A stretch of 64,000 nt of DNA from Acuticoccus sediminis (GTDB lineage: Bacteria > Pseudomonadota > Alphaproteobacteria > Rhizobiales > Amorphaceae): assembly GCF_003258595.1 (NCBI RefSeq), contig NZ_QHHQ01000001.1, positions 1 through 64,000 on the forward strand, written 5' to 3'. Below are positions 50,718 to 64,000 of the stretch, piece by piece (within the stretch, counting starts at the first letter, position 1; the number at the start of each line of letters is the position of its first letter). The notes under the pieces are model-generated. The model ran no database searches and was not told the DNA's origin. It saw only the letters and a list, made by a program, of their open reading frames with translations. The translations under genes and the position numbers were made by a program.

Positions 50718-53087
50718 CTACCAGTTTGTGGCGATGACGACGGGCAGATGCTCGAGCGCGGCCATCAGGCCGCCTTCCCCGTCGAGCGGGCGGCCGGAGA
50801 GGCGATCGGTCAGGCCGTGAGCGTCCGCCAGCCCCAGTCCGCGCAGCGCGTCGGGGGCGAGACCCAGGCCCGCGGCGCCCAGCATCGCCATCGGCCGAGT
50901 TGCCACCAGCGCCAGCATCCAGTCCCGCTCGCTCCGCCGCTCGAACGCTGCGAAGGCGCCGGCGGCCGGGCCCGACAAGTCCACCCTGGTGAGCGCCGTC
51001 CCGGCGAACAGGCGTGGCCGTTCGCGGCGCAGGGCCAGCCCCTCGATGAGGATGCGCGCCTTGATTGCACCCGACTCCCATCCGGCGGCGAGCGAGGGCG
51101 GGTCGGAGGCCATTGCGGCGTTGCACAATTGCTCTTCGGCAACGTAGTCGACCGGGCGCCGGTTGTCCGGATCGACCATCGCGAAGTCCCAGCCGAAGCA
51201 GCCCTGGTAGATGTCGGGCGTCGGCCGGCCGACCGTCTTCAGGAGCGCCTGGCCGAGGCCGATGGCGGCGCCCGCCCGCGCCACCGGCGCCAGCGGGGCG
51301 AGCCGGTGCCGCTCTGCCGCCACCGCCTCGGCCGCTTCGGCGACGCGATTCTCGAACCCCTCGTGCGTGCGGGTCCAGCTCGTCTGCTGCTTGGCCTCGC
51401 GTACGGTCTTCAGCGCCGTCTCGCGGAAACGATCGGTGAAGTCGGGATCCTCCGCGAGCGGGTCGGCCGCGAACAGCATCTGCACCAGCGCCCACTTTAG
51501 CTTGTCCGGCACCTCGCCCGGGAAGGTCGGCCAGAGCGCCTCGAAGATCGGCACCGCCTCAGGATCGGAGAGGGCGTAGAGGCGGGCGCGCGCATCCTCG
51601 CCGCGCTTGGTGTCGTGCGTCTGCGTCGTCGCGAGGCCGTCGGCGGCGGCCACCTTCAGGAAGCGCTCGGGCCCCAGGGCCGGCTCCAGCTCGCCCCCCA
51701 CCTCGTTCAGGCCGACGAGGCGGTGGTGGCGGTAGAACAGCGTGTCCTCGAGCGACTTCGCCATCAGCGGGCCGGACGTCTGCTGGAACCGGGCGATGAA
51801 CTCGCGTGCAATCTCCGGGTGCGGGTCGTCCTCGGGGTCGGCGGTCAGCAGCGCGACGAGGTCGTCGAGGATGCGCTCGTCCTCCAGCCGCGCCGACGTG
51901 GCGGCCGCCCGCGCCTCGGCGAGCACCGCCCGGTCCTCGGGGTCGTCGCTCGGCAGGTAGGTGCGATAGACCGAGAGGCCCTTCATCAGCGCGACGATCC
52001 CCTCCCGCACGGTCGCCGTCCCGTGGTCGCGCGCAGAGAGGTCGTCCGCGAACAACGTGAGGGCGAGCGCCGTGAGGCGCTCCAGCTCGCCGGCGAGGTT
52101 GCGCGTCAGGATCACCGTCTTGGCCGCGTTTGTCATCGCCGCGAGGTCGTTGCGGGCGATCGCCCCGTAGGCCTGGTCGAGCGTCTCGAGCCCTTCGCCG
52201 TCGGTGAACAGCGCGGCCATCGCGGCGATGAACTCGTAGCCCGTCGTGCCGACGACCGGCCAGTCGCGCAGCGTCTCGCTCGCCTCGAGGATCTTCTCCA
52301 CCAGGACGGGAACGCCAGCGCGCTCGGCGAGGCGCGCGAGGTACCCCGCCGGGTCGGCGAGACCGTCGACGTGGTCGACCCTGAGGCCCGTCACCACGCC
52401 CAGCGTCGCGAGGCGCAGGATGGTGCGGTGGACGTCGTCGAAGACGGCCGGATCCTCGACCCGCACGCCGACCAGCCCCGTCACCTCGAAGAAGCGGCGA
52501 TAGGTGAGACCGTCGCGCCCCAGCCTCCAGTAGGCAAGGCGATAGTTCTGCGCCTCGTGCAGCGCATGGACGTCCTTGATGTGCTCCGTCCCCGGCGCCA
52601 GCGGCAGGTCGGTACCGGGAACCGAGAGGACGACCGAACCCTCGCTCTCGACGCGCTCGATGTCCCCGTCCGCCAGAGCCTCGCCGTAGGGCTTGCCGAG
52701 GATCGGCAGGATGAGCTTGCCGGCGTTCCAGTCGATGTCGAAGTGGCCGGCGTAGTCGGACCGCTCGCCGTGCATGGCGACGTCGCACCACCAAGGGTTT
52801 TCCATCGACGCGGCCATGTGGTTCGGCACGATGTCGAGGATGAGGCCGACGCCCGCCGCCTCCAGCGCCTCGACCAGCACGGCGAAGCCCTCCTCGCCGC
52901 CGAGCTCCGGGTCGAGCTCGTTGTGGTCGGTGACGTCGTAGCCGTGGGTCGAGCCGGCCGTCGCGGCGAAGATCGGCGACGCGTAGAGGTGGGTGATCCC
53001 GGCCCGCGCGAGGTGCCGGACGATGGCGGCGGCATCCTCGAAGCCGAAGCCGTTGCGGAACTGGACCCGGTAGGTCGCGCCGATCAT
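50718..53087 (-). CDS. treY: Maltooligosyltrehalose synthase
   Basis: 789 residues, GH13 family. The enzyme turns the reducing end of an alpha-1,4-glucan into a trehalose unit. TYRVQFRNGFGFEDA at the start is the TreY signature; DIVPNHMA, the nucleophile Asp238 in LRVDHVDGLADP, the acid Glu in PVLVEKILE and THDTKRGEDAR are all present. ATG 53087 overlaps the malQ stop in ATGA. TreZ, encoded two genes upstream, then releases trehalose. It is the last gene of the alpha-glucan operon, so the pathway can go from glycogen to trehalose. Confidence 0.95.
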   Translation of the reverse strand: MIGATYRVQFRNGFGFEDAAAIVRHLARAGITHLYASPIFAATAGSTHGYDVTDHNELDPELGGEEGFAVLVEALEAAGVGLILDIVPNHMAASMENPWWCDVAMHGERSDYAGHFDIDWNAGKLILPILGKPYGEALADGDIERVESEGSVVLSVPGTDLPLAPGTEHIKDVHALHEAQNYRLAYWRLGRDGLTYRRFFEVTGLVGVRVEDPAVFDDVHRTILRLATLGVVTGLRVDHVDGLADPAGYLARLAERAGVPVLVEKILEASETLRDWPVVGTTGYEFIAAMAALFTDGEGLETLDQAYGAIARNDLAAMTNAAKTVILTRNLAGELERLTALALTLFADDLSARDHGTATVREGIVALMKGLSVYRTYLPSDDPEDRAVLAEARAAATSARLEDERILDDLVALLTADPEDDPHPEIAREFIARFQQTSGPLMAKSLEDTLFYRHHRLVGLNEVGGELEPALGPERFLKVAAADGLATTQTHDTKRGEDARARLYALSDPEAVPIFEALWPTFPGEVPDKLKWALVQMLFAADPLAEDPDFTDRFRETALKTVREAKQQTSWTRTHEGFENRVAEAAEAVAAERHRLAPLAPVARAGAAIGLGQALLKTVGRPTPDIYQGCFGWDFAMVDPDNRRPVDYVAEEQLCNAAMASDPPSLAAGWESGAIKARILIEGLALRRERPRLFAGTALTRVDLSGPAAGAFAAFERRSERDWMLALVATRPMAMLGAAGLGLAPDALRGLGLADAHGLTDRLSGRPLDGEGGLMAALEHLPVVIATNW

Positions 53088-54859
53088 CGTCCCCCTCCCC
53101 TCACCTCGCGCACGGCGGCCAGCGTCGCGGCGAGGCGCGGCGAGCGGGCGATCTCGGCAACGGTCAGCGGCAGGGTGCGGCGCCAGTTGGGATGCTCGCG
53201 GTCCGTCCCCGGCAGGTTGACGAGGCGGCGCCCGCCGACGACGTCCTCCAGCCTGACGGCGAAGAGGCGTGAGGCGGTCCGGGCGCCGAGCCGGTGGAAG
53301 GCGACGATTATGGCGTCGTCGATCGCGCCGGACGCGCGGGCTGGCGGCAGCCCCGCCATCGCCAGGATGTCGCGCTTGTCGCCGAGCCGGGCGCGATGCT
53401 CGACCTCCGCCACCCGGCCCGAGATCCGGCCGAGCGTCAGGCGCAGGTCGATCTCGTCGCCGCGCCACCATGCCTCCAGCGGAGCGATATCGTGCGTCGA
53501 GAGACAGGCGAGCGCGTCCGCAGGGTAGCGTGCGGGCGGCGTCATGCCGCCCGGCCCCCGCTCGAAGGCGACGATCCGCATCGAGAACAGTCGCCGCGCG
53601 GCCATCCGCTCGCGAAATCCGGGCGGCACCACGCCGAGGTCCTCGCCGATGGCGAGCGCCCGGTGGGCGTGGGTCGCGGCTACCACCTCGTCGGTGAGGT
53701 TCGGCTGGCGCACGTAGGCGCCTTCCGCGGCGGTCATGCCGTCGGGGATCAGCCAGAGCCGTTCCAGGCCCATCGCATGGTCGATCCGCATGGCGCCGGC
53801 GTCGCCCATCACGGCGTCCATCACCGCGCGGTAGGGGGCGAAGTCGCGCTCCACCAGCGCCGTCGGCGACAGCGGCGCGAGGCCCCAGTCCTGCCCGTCC
53901 AGCGAGAAGAGGTCCGGCGGCGCGCCGATCCTCAGCCCTCGCATCGCGAGGGACGGATCGGCCCAGGTGGAGGCCCCGTCCGGCGCCTCACCTACGGCCA
54001 AATCAAGGTAAAGTCCGATCCGCATTCCGGCGGCGAGGCACGCTGCGTGCGCCCCGGCGAGCTGCGTCTCGGCGATATGCTGGAGCCAGAGGTGAAAGTC
54101 GATCTCGTTGCGGTGCGCCTCGGCGAAGGCGCGCACGGCGGCGCTCGACCGGTCGACGTACTGGGACGGCCACGCCGTCCAGCCCGCGGCCTTCCCGTTC
54201 GCGACCATGTGGTGCGACAGCGCCTCGAACAGCGCGAAGTCGGTGACGGCATTGCCGCAGGTCGACGCATACCGGGCGGCGGCGGACCTTGCCTCCTGCG
54301 GCACCGACGGATCGCCCGCACGCCACGTCTGGTGGATCTTCGCCAGGATGGTGAGCTTGGCGTGAGCGGCCGCGGTGTAGTCGACCTCCTCCATCATGGA
54401 GGGGACGGGCACCATCTCGGCCATATTGGGGTGGAATCCGGGCACCTCGTCGACGGCGATGATGAACGGATTAAGGCGCCGCCGGTCGGACGGGGAGAAC
54501 GGCGAGGCGCGCTCGGGCGCCGCCGTGAAGAGCGCATGGAGCGGGTTGAGGCCGATGAAGTCGACCCCCGCGTCCGCCAGCATCGGCACCAGCGCCTTGA
54601 GGTCGGCGAGGTCGCCGACGCCGAGGCTGCGCGGCGAGCGGAGCTGGTAGAGCTGCAGCGCGAGGCCGAACGCGCGCGCCGTGTCGAGCCACGGGGGCAC
54701 GTAGGCGGGTCCGGTGCCCGTCGGGGGCAGGCTCGGCGGCTTGCCCAGGATGTCGACGAAGGCGCGCTTGGCGGCGTCCGAGACCGGCACCGCGTCCTCG
54801 CCCGGGCGCTCCAGGACGACGCCGGCCGCCCGGGCCGCGGCGTCGAGCGCCATCGTCAT
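53084..54859 (-). CDS. malQ: 4-alpha-glucanotransferase
   Basis: 591 residues, GH77 family. Nucleophile Asp360 (MRIDHAMGLERLW), acid/base Glu406 (AIGEDLG) and Asp457 (STHDIAPLEAWW) are in place. QLYQLRSPRSLGVGDLADL near the N-terminus is standard. The enzyme moves maltooligosaccharide chains between glucans, recycling short chains produced by the debranching enzyme. ATG 54859 overlaps the treZ stop (ATGA); an ATG two codons later is an alternative. The first 50 residues are less conserved. Placement between treZ and treY is common in rhizobia. Confidence 0.94.
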   Translation of the reverse strand: MTMALDAAARAAGVVLERPGEDAVPVSDAAKRAFVDILGKPPSLPPTGTGPAYVPPWLDTARAFGLALQLYQLRSPRSLGVGDLADLKALVPMLADAGVDFIGLNPLHALFTAAPERASPFSPSDRRRLNPFIIAVDEVPGFHPNMAEMVPVPSMMEEVDYTAAAHAKLTILAKIHQTWRAGDPSVPQEARSAAARYASTCGNAVTDFALFEALSHHMVANGKAAGWTAWPSQYVDRSSAAVRAFAEAHRNEIDFHLWLQHIAETQLAGAHAACLAAGMRIGLYLDLAVGEAPDGASTWADPSLAMRGLRIGAPPDLFSLDGQDWGLAPLSPTALVERDFAPYRAVMDAVMGDAGAMRIDHAMGLERLWLIPDGMTAAEGAYVRQPNLTDEVVAATHAHRALAIGEDLGVVPPGFRERMAARRLFSMRIVAFERGPGGMTPPARYPADALACLSTHDIAPLEAWWRGDEIDLRLTLGRISGRVAEVEHRARLGDKRDILAMAGLPPARASGAIDDAIIVAFHRLGARTASRLFAVRLEDVVGGRRLVNLPGTDREHPNWRRTLPLTVAEIARSPRLAATLAAVREVRGGGR

Positions 54860-56652
54860 GCGCGGTCCAGGGTGAGGATGACGGAGTGACCCGCGCGCGA
54901 CGTCGGCTGCGCCACGAGTTCGCCGCCCGCCACCGCCGCCAGCACCTCGCCCTCCGGCACCGGGCCGACGTCCTCGGTCGTCATGTTGATGTACATCGAC
55001 ATCACCGACCCGTCCGCCAGGGTCCAGGAGACGTCGACGACGCCGTCCTCCGCCCGCAGCACCTTGCCGACCTTCGGCGCCTCGCCGGTGAGGCGGGGCA
55101 CGATCTCGCGCGAACGCACGCCCAGCAGCGTCGCGTAGAGGGCGAGCCAGGCGCGTCCCTCCGCGGTCCCGGCCTTCGCCCAGTCGACGCGGCTCGCCTC
55201 GAAGGTGCTGAGGGCGTTGGGGTCCGGAATGTCCTCGCGCGAGTCGGGGTCGATGAAGGCGTCGAACTTCGAGAACTCGTTGCGCCGCCCCTTGCGCACC
55301 GCGGCGGCGAGCTCGCCGTCGAAATCGCAGAAGAAGCAGAACGGGTTGGTCTCGCCCCACTCCTCCCCCATCCACAGCAGCGGAATCTGCGGCGAGAGAA
55401 GCAGGACGGCGGTGAAGACGACCACCATCTCCCGCTCGGAGAGGTCGATGAGGCGTTCGCCGAAGGCGCGGTTGCCGACCTGGTCGTGGTTCTGGTTGAA
55501 CGCCACGCAGGCGATCAGCGGCTGGTCCCTGGAGTCCTCGCCGCGCGGCTCGTTGCTGTGGCCCTTGGACGGCTCGCCCTGAAAGATGAACCCTTCGGTC
55601 ATCGCCCGGCCGAGCTTCTCCCAGCGATGCTCGGTGAAGTCGATGTAGTAGCCCTCGGTGTCGCCGGTCGCGATCGGGTGGATCACGTTGTGATAGTCGT
55701 CGTTCCACTCGGCGGTGAAGAGCTTCGGCTTGCCGCCCTCGTAGGGGTGCAGGAAGACGACGTTCCTCTCGTCCTCCGTGTGGAGGTGGACCGGGCGGTC
55801 GAAGACCTCGCGGACCTTGCGCGCCATCATCCTGAGGATGTGCTCTTCCGACGGGTCCTTGATGTGGTCGATGGCGTCGAAACGCAGCCCGTCGAGCCGG
55901 AACTCCGTCAGCCAGTAGATCGGGTTCTCGACGAAGTAGGCCCGCACGGCCGGGTTGTCGAACGCGATGGCCGCGCCCCAGGGCGTGTGCCGGCCGGCGT
56001 CGAAGAATTCCTTGGCGTACTTGCCGAGATAGTTCCCGTCCGGACCGAAGTGATTGTAGACGACGTCGAGAAAGACCATCAGGCCTTCGGCGTGCGCGGC
56101 GTCGACGAAGGCGCGGAAGTCGTCCGGCGTGCCGTAGCACTCGTGCGGCGCGTAGAGGAGCACGCCGTCGTAGCCCCAGCCGCGGCGGCCGCCGAACTGG
56201 GCGAGCGGCAGGACCTCCACCGCCGTGATGCCGATGGCGGCGAGGTGGGGCAGCTTCTCGATCGCCGCGCGGAAGGTCCCCTCGGGCGTGAAGGTGCCGA
56301 CGTGCATCTCGTAGATGACGGTCTCGCGCCACGGCCGGCCGGCCCACTCGGTCTTCCAGACGTAGGCGTCGGGGTCGACGAGCCTCGACGGGCCGTGGAC
56401 GTCGCCCGCCTGGGCACGGGCGGCCGGGTCCGGCACCACGAAGCCGTCGTCGAGCACGAACGCGTAGCTTCCGCCGACGGGGACGGCGTCCGTCACCAGC
56501 TCGAACCAGCCGTCCTCGATCCGGTTCATCGGAAGATCGCCGGCATCGGTCCGCAGCTTCAGGGCGGTCTCGTCGGGTGCCCACAGACGGAACCGGGCGC
56601 GGCCGTCGCCCAGAACCGTGGCACCCCAGGTGGTCGGAGATGCGTTCGTCAC
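54856..56652 (-). CDS. treZ: Maltooligosyltrehalose trehalohydrolase
   Basis: 598 residues, GH13 with N-terminal CBM48-like domain (FRLWAPDETALKLRTD). Catalytic residues are Asp259 (LRFDAIDHI), Glu293 (HTEDERN) and Asp390 (NHDQVGNR). It releases trehalose from maltooligosyltrehalose made by TreY. The start is GTG 56652, with GGGGAGA upstream; the open frame extends further but that part is not TreZ-like. 47 bases separate it from glgX, and its stop overlaps the malQ start. Confidence 0.95.
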   Translation of the reverse strand: MTNASPTTWGATVLGDGRARFRLWAPDETALKLRTDAGDLPMNRIEDGWFELVTDAVPVGGSYAFVLDDGFVVPDPAARAQAGDVHGPSRLVDPDAYVWKTEWAGRPWRETVIYEMHVGTFTPEGTFRAAIEKLPHLAAIGITAVEVLPLAQFGGRRGWGYDGVLLYAPHECYGTPDDFRAFVDAAHAEGLMVFLDVVYNHFGPDGNYLGKYAKEFFDAGRHTPWGAAIAFDNPAVRAYFVENPIYWLTEFRLDGLRFDAIDHIKDPSEEHILRMMARKVREVFDRPVHLHTEDERNVVFLHPYEGGKPKLFTAEWNDDYHNVIHPIATGDTEGYYIDFTEHRWEKLGRAMTEGFIFQGEPSKGHSNEPRGEDSRDQPLIACVAFNQNHDQVGNRAFGERLIDLSEREMVVVFTAVLLLSPQIPLLWMGEEWGETNPFCFFCDFDGELAAAVRKGRRNEFSKFDAFIDPDSREDIPDPNALSTFEASRVDWAKAGTAEGRAWLALYATLLGVRSREIVPRLTGEAPKVGKVLRAEDGVVDVSWTLADGSVMSMYINMTTEDVGPVPEGEVLAAVAGGELVAQPTSRAGHSVILTLDRA

Positions 56653-56699
56653 AAGGTCTCCCCGGTGGTCCTGACGGGATGATGTGGCGCAGGGCGCCG

Positions 56700-58784
<2,085 letters not shown>

Positions 58785-58795
58785 TCATGCCCGAC

Positions 58796-60986
58796 CTAAT
58801 GTGGAACGAAGATCAGCGCGCCGAGCGGCGGCAACGTCAGCTCGGCCGAAAATTGTCGTCCATGGAATGCATGCTCCTGGACGTCGATCGCCCCGGCGTT
58901 GCCGACGTTCGACCCGCCGTAGACAGAGGAGTCTGTGTTCATCGCCTCGCGCCACTTGCCTCCGTGAGGGAATCCCACGCGATAATTATAACGTACAACC
59001 GGAGTAAAGTTCAGCACAACGACGACGGGCGACCGATCTGCTGCATAACGCACGTAACAATAGACCGAGGACATGTTGTCGGACGCGTCGATCCACTCGA
59101 ACCCGTCCGGATCGCAGTCCCGCTCGTGGAGCGCGGACGTCGTCTTATAGAGTGTGTTGAGGTCGCGGATGAGGTCCTGGACGCCCTTGTGCAGCGGGTC
59201 GACGAGGAGATGCCAGTCGAGCGACTGGTCGTGGTTCCACTCCCGCTCCTGCGCGAACTCGCCGCCCATGAAGAGGAGCTTCTTGCCCGGGTGGGACCAC
59301 ATGAACGCGTAGTAGGCCCGGAGGTTGGCGAACTTCTGCCAGCGGTCGCCGGGCATCTTGCCCAGCATCGAGCCCTTGCCGTGCACCACCTCGTCGTGGC
59401 TGAGCGGCAGGATGAAGTCCTCCGAGTAGGCGTAGTGGAGGCCGAAGGTGATGGCGTCGTGATGCCAGCGGCGGTGGATCGGCTCCTCCTGCATGTAATG
59501 CAGGGTGTCGTGCATCCAGCCCATGTTCCACTTGAAATTGAAGCCGAGCCCGCCGTCCTTCACCGGGCGTGAGACCTGCGGGAAGGCTGTCGACTCCTCG
59601 GCCGCCATCATCGCCCCCTCGCCGACCTCGGCGACGCGTTCGTTGAGCGAGCGCAGGAAGTCGATGGATTCGAGGTTCTCCCGCCCGCCGTAGCGGTTGG
59701 GGACCCAGTCGTCGCCGCGCGAGTAGTCGCGGTAGAGCATCGACGCCACCGCATCCACGCGCAGGCCGTCGACGTGGTAGCGGTCGATCCAGAAGAGGCC
59801 GTTCGCCTCCAGGAAGTTCGCCACCTCGTTGCGGCCGAGGTTGTAGATCAGCGTGTTCCAGTCCTTGTGGAAGCCTTCGCGCGGGTCGGAGTGCTCGTAG
59901 AGCGCCGTGCCGTCGAACTGGCCGAGCCCGTGCTGGTCGGTCGGGAAGTGGGCCGGCACCCAGTCGATGATGACGCCGATCCCCTCCCTGTGCGCCCGGT
60001 CGACGAAGCGCGCGAAGCCCTCCGGCGTGCCGAAGCGCGAGGTCGGCGCGTAGAGGCCGATGGGCTGGTAGCCCCACGAGCCGGAGAACGGGTGCTCGGA
60101 GATGGGCAGCAGCTCGACGTGGGTGAAGCCGAGCGACTTCACGTACGGGATCAGCTCGTCCGCGAGCGCGTCGTAGCCGAGGTAGGTGTTGCCGTCGCCG
60201 CGCCGCCAGGAGCCGAGATGCACCTCGTAGATGGAGATCGGCGCCGAGCGGTCGTTGGCCCCGGCCCGGGTCGAGATCCACGCCCCGTCCGTCCAGTCGT
60301 GCTCGACGAGGCCATGGACGACCGACGACGTGTCCGGCGGCACCTCGGTCGCGAAGGCGAGCGGGTCCATCTTCAGCGGCAGCACGTTCCCGTGCGCGCC
60401 GATGATCTCGTACTTGTAGTAGAGGCCGCGCGAGATGCCGGGAATGAAGATCTCCCAGACGCCGACCTCCGCCCGCAGGCGCATGACGTGTCGGCGCCCG
60501 TCCCAGCCGTTGAAGTCGCCCACGACCGAGACGCGCTTGGCGTTCGGCGCCCAGACGCCGAAGTAGACGCCCTCGACGCCGTTCATGGTGGTGGGGTGGG
60601 AGCCGAGGCGCTCGTAGAGCTTCTGGTGGCGCCCCTCGGCCATCAGGTAGACGTCGAGCTCGCCGAGGACCGCGTCGAAGCGGTACGGGTCGTCGGCGGT
60701 CCACTCGTGGGCCCCGGAGCGCAGCTTCAGGCGGTATTCGAACGGCTTGGCCTTGTCGAGGACGACCGCGAACAGCCCGTCGGGATGGGTCTTGTCCATG
60801 GCCGCGACGGTCTTTCCCTTCGTATCGACGAGGCTGACGGCCTCGGCGTGCGGCGCGAAGGTGCGGACATAGAGGCGGCTGCCGTCTTCCGACGGATGCA
60901 TCCCCAGAATCGAGAAGGGATCGGAGTGCCGCCCGGTGACGATCGCTTCCGCCGCCGCGGGCATGAGGTCGTCGCGCAGACGGGTA

Positions 60987-60994
<8 letters not shown>
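58796..60994 (-). CDS. glgB: 1,4-alpha-glucan branching enzyme
   Basis: 732 residues, matching the two-domain N-terminus form (E. coli 728). The nucleophile is Asp414 ([10 protein letters not shown]), the acid/base lies in the pair Glu466-Glu467 (AEESTAFP), and Asp534 is in [11 protein letters not shown]. It adds alpha-1,6 branches to linear glucan. ATG 60994 overlaps the TreS-maltokinase stop by 8 bases and has GGGGAG eight bases upstream. In the GlgE route, branching is needed to give GlgE a non-reducing-end-rich product. No glgA or glgC is in view. Confidence 0.97.

Positions 60995-64000
<3,006 letters not shown>

Overview
This is a GC-rich (roughly 70 % G+C), gene-dense stretch of chromosome from what looks like an alphaproteobacterium of the Hyphomicrobiales (Rhizobiales) type. 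Pointers to this are the porin at 48935-50176, which has the RICDAYGTGF...PGTETCLR N-terminus typical of rhizobial porins, a fused maltosyl-sugar operon, TamA/TamB genes, many GTG starts and many 4-base stop/start overlaps. No tRNA, rRNA, CRISPR array, phage gene or transposase was recognised.

Layout. (1) 330-2054: an isolated B12-binding radical SAM enzyme. (2) 2137-20799: a large catabolic region built around a GntR/HutC-type regulator (13909-14712). Running left from the regulator is a tightly coupled operon: branched-chain-type ABC importer (LivK, LivH, LivM, LivG, LivF), a PEP-mutase/isocitrate-lyase family lyase, hydantoinase/oxoprolinase subunits B and A, an isochorismatase-fold protein lacking the catalytic Cys, an FAD oxidoreductase and, after a gap, an Ohr-type peroxidase. 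Running right are an Fe-S/FMN/FAD Old-Yellow-Enzyme-type oxidoreductase, a nucleotide-sugar-epimerase-like dehydrogenase, a short-chain dehydrogenase and a LeuC/LeuD-like hydro-lyase pair. TTGTAT/ATACAA-type palindromes lie at both divergent promoters. The natural substrate is unknown; a cyclic amide, imide or hydantoin ring is the best guess. (3) 21010-23882: a GbsR/MarR-type regulator, a secreted SGNH hydrolase and a periplasmic Fe(III)-binding protein with a promoter-embedded palindrome. (4) 23918-31721: TamB (very long, with about 101-residue internal repeats) and TamA, the envelope translocation/lipid-transport module.

(5) 31956-39691: a fatty-acid hydroxylase-type membrane protein, a taurine:pyruvate-type aminotransferase with a TSUP (TauE/SafE) permease, a Pat-like acyl-CoA-synthetase/GNAT protein and a phosphotransferase-AAA fusion. 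(6) 40050-42238: an ExbB-TonB pair without ExbD. (7) 42424-48584: an SDR facing a peptide/nickel-type ABC importer operon that ends in a class II aldolase. (8) 48585-50717: a porin with a clear terminator, duplicated hairpins and an orphan plus-strand terminator. (9) 50718-64000: the trehalose/alpha-glucan operon transcribed leftwards: treS-maltokinase fusion (cut by the window edge), glgB, glgX, treZ, malQ, treY. Together these can interconvert trehalose, maltose-1-phosphate precursors and branched alpha-glucan; GlgE itself is not in view and would be expected just beyond the right edge.
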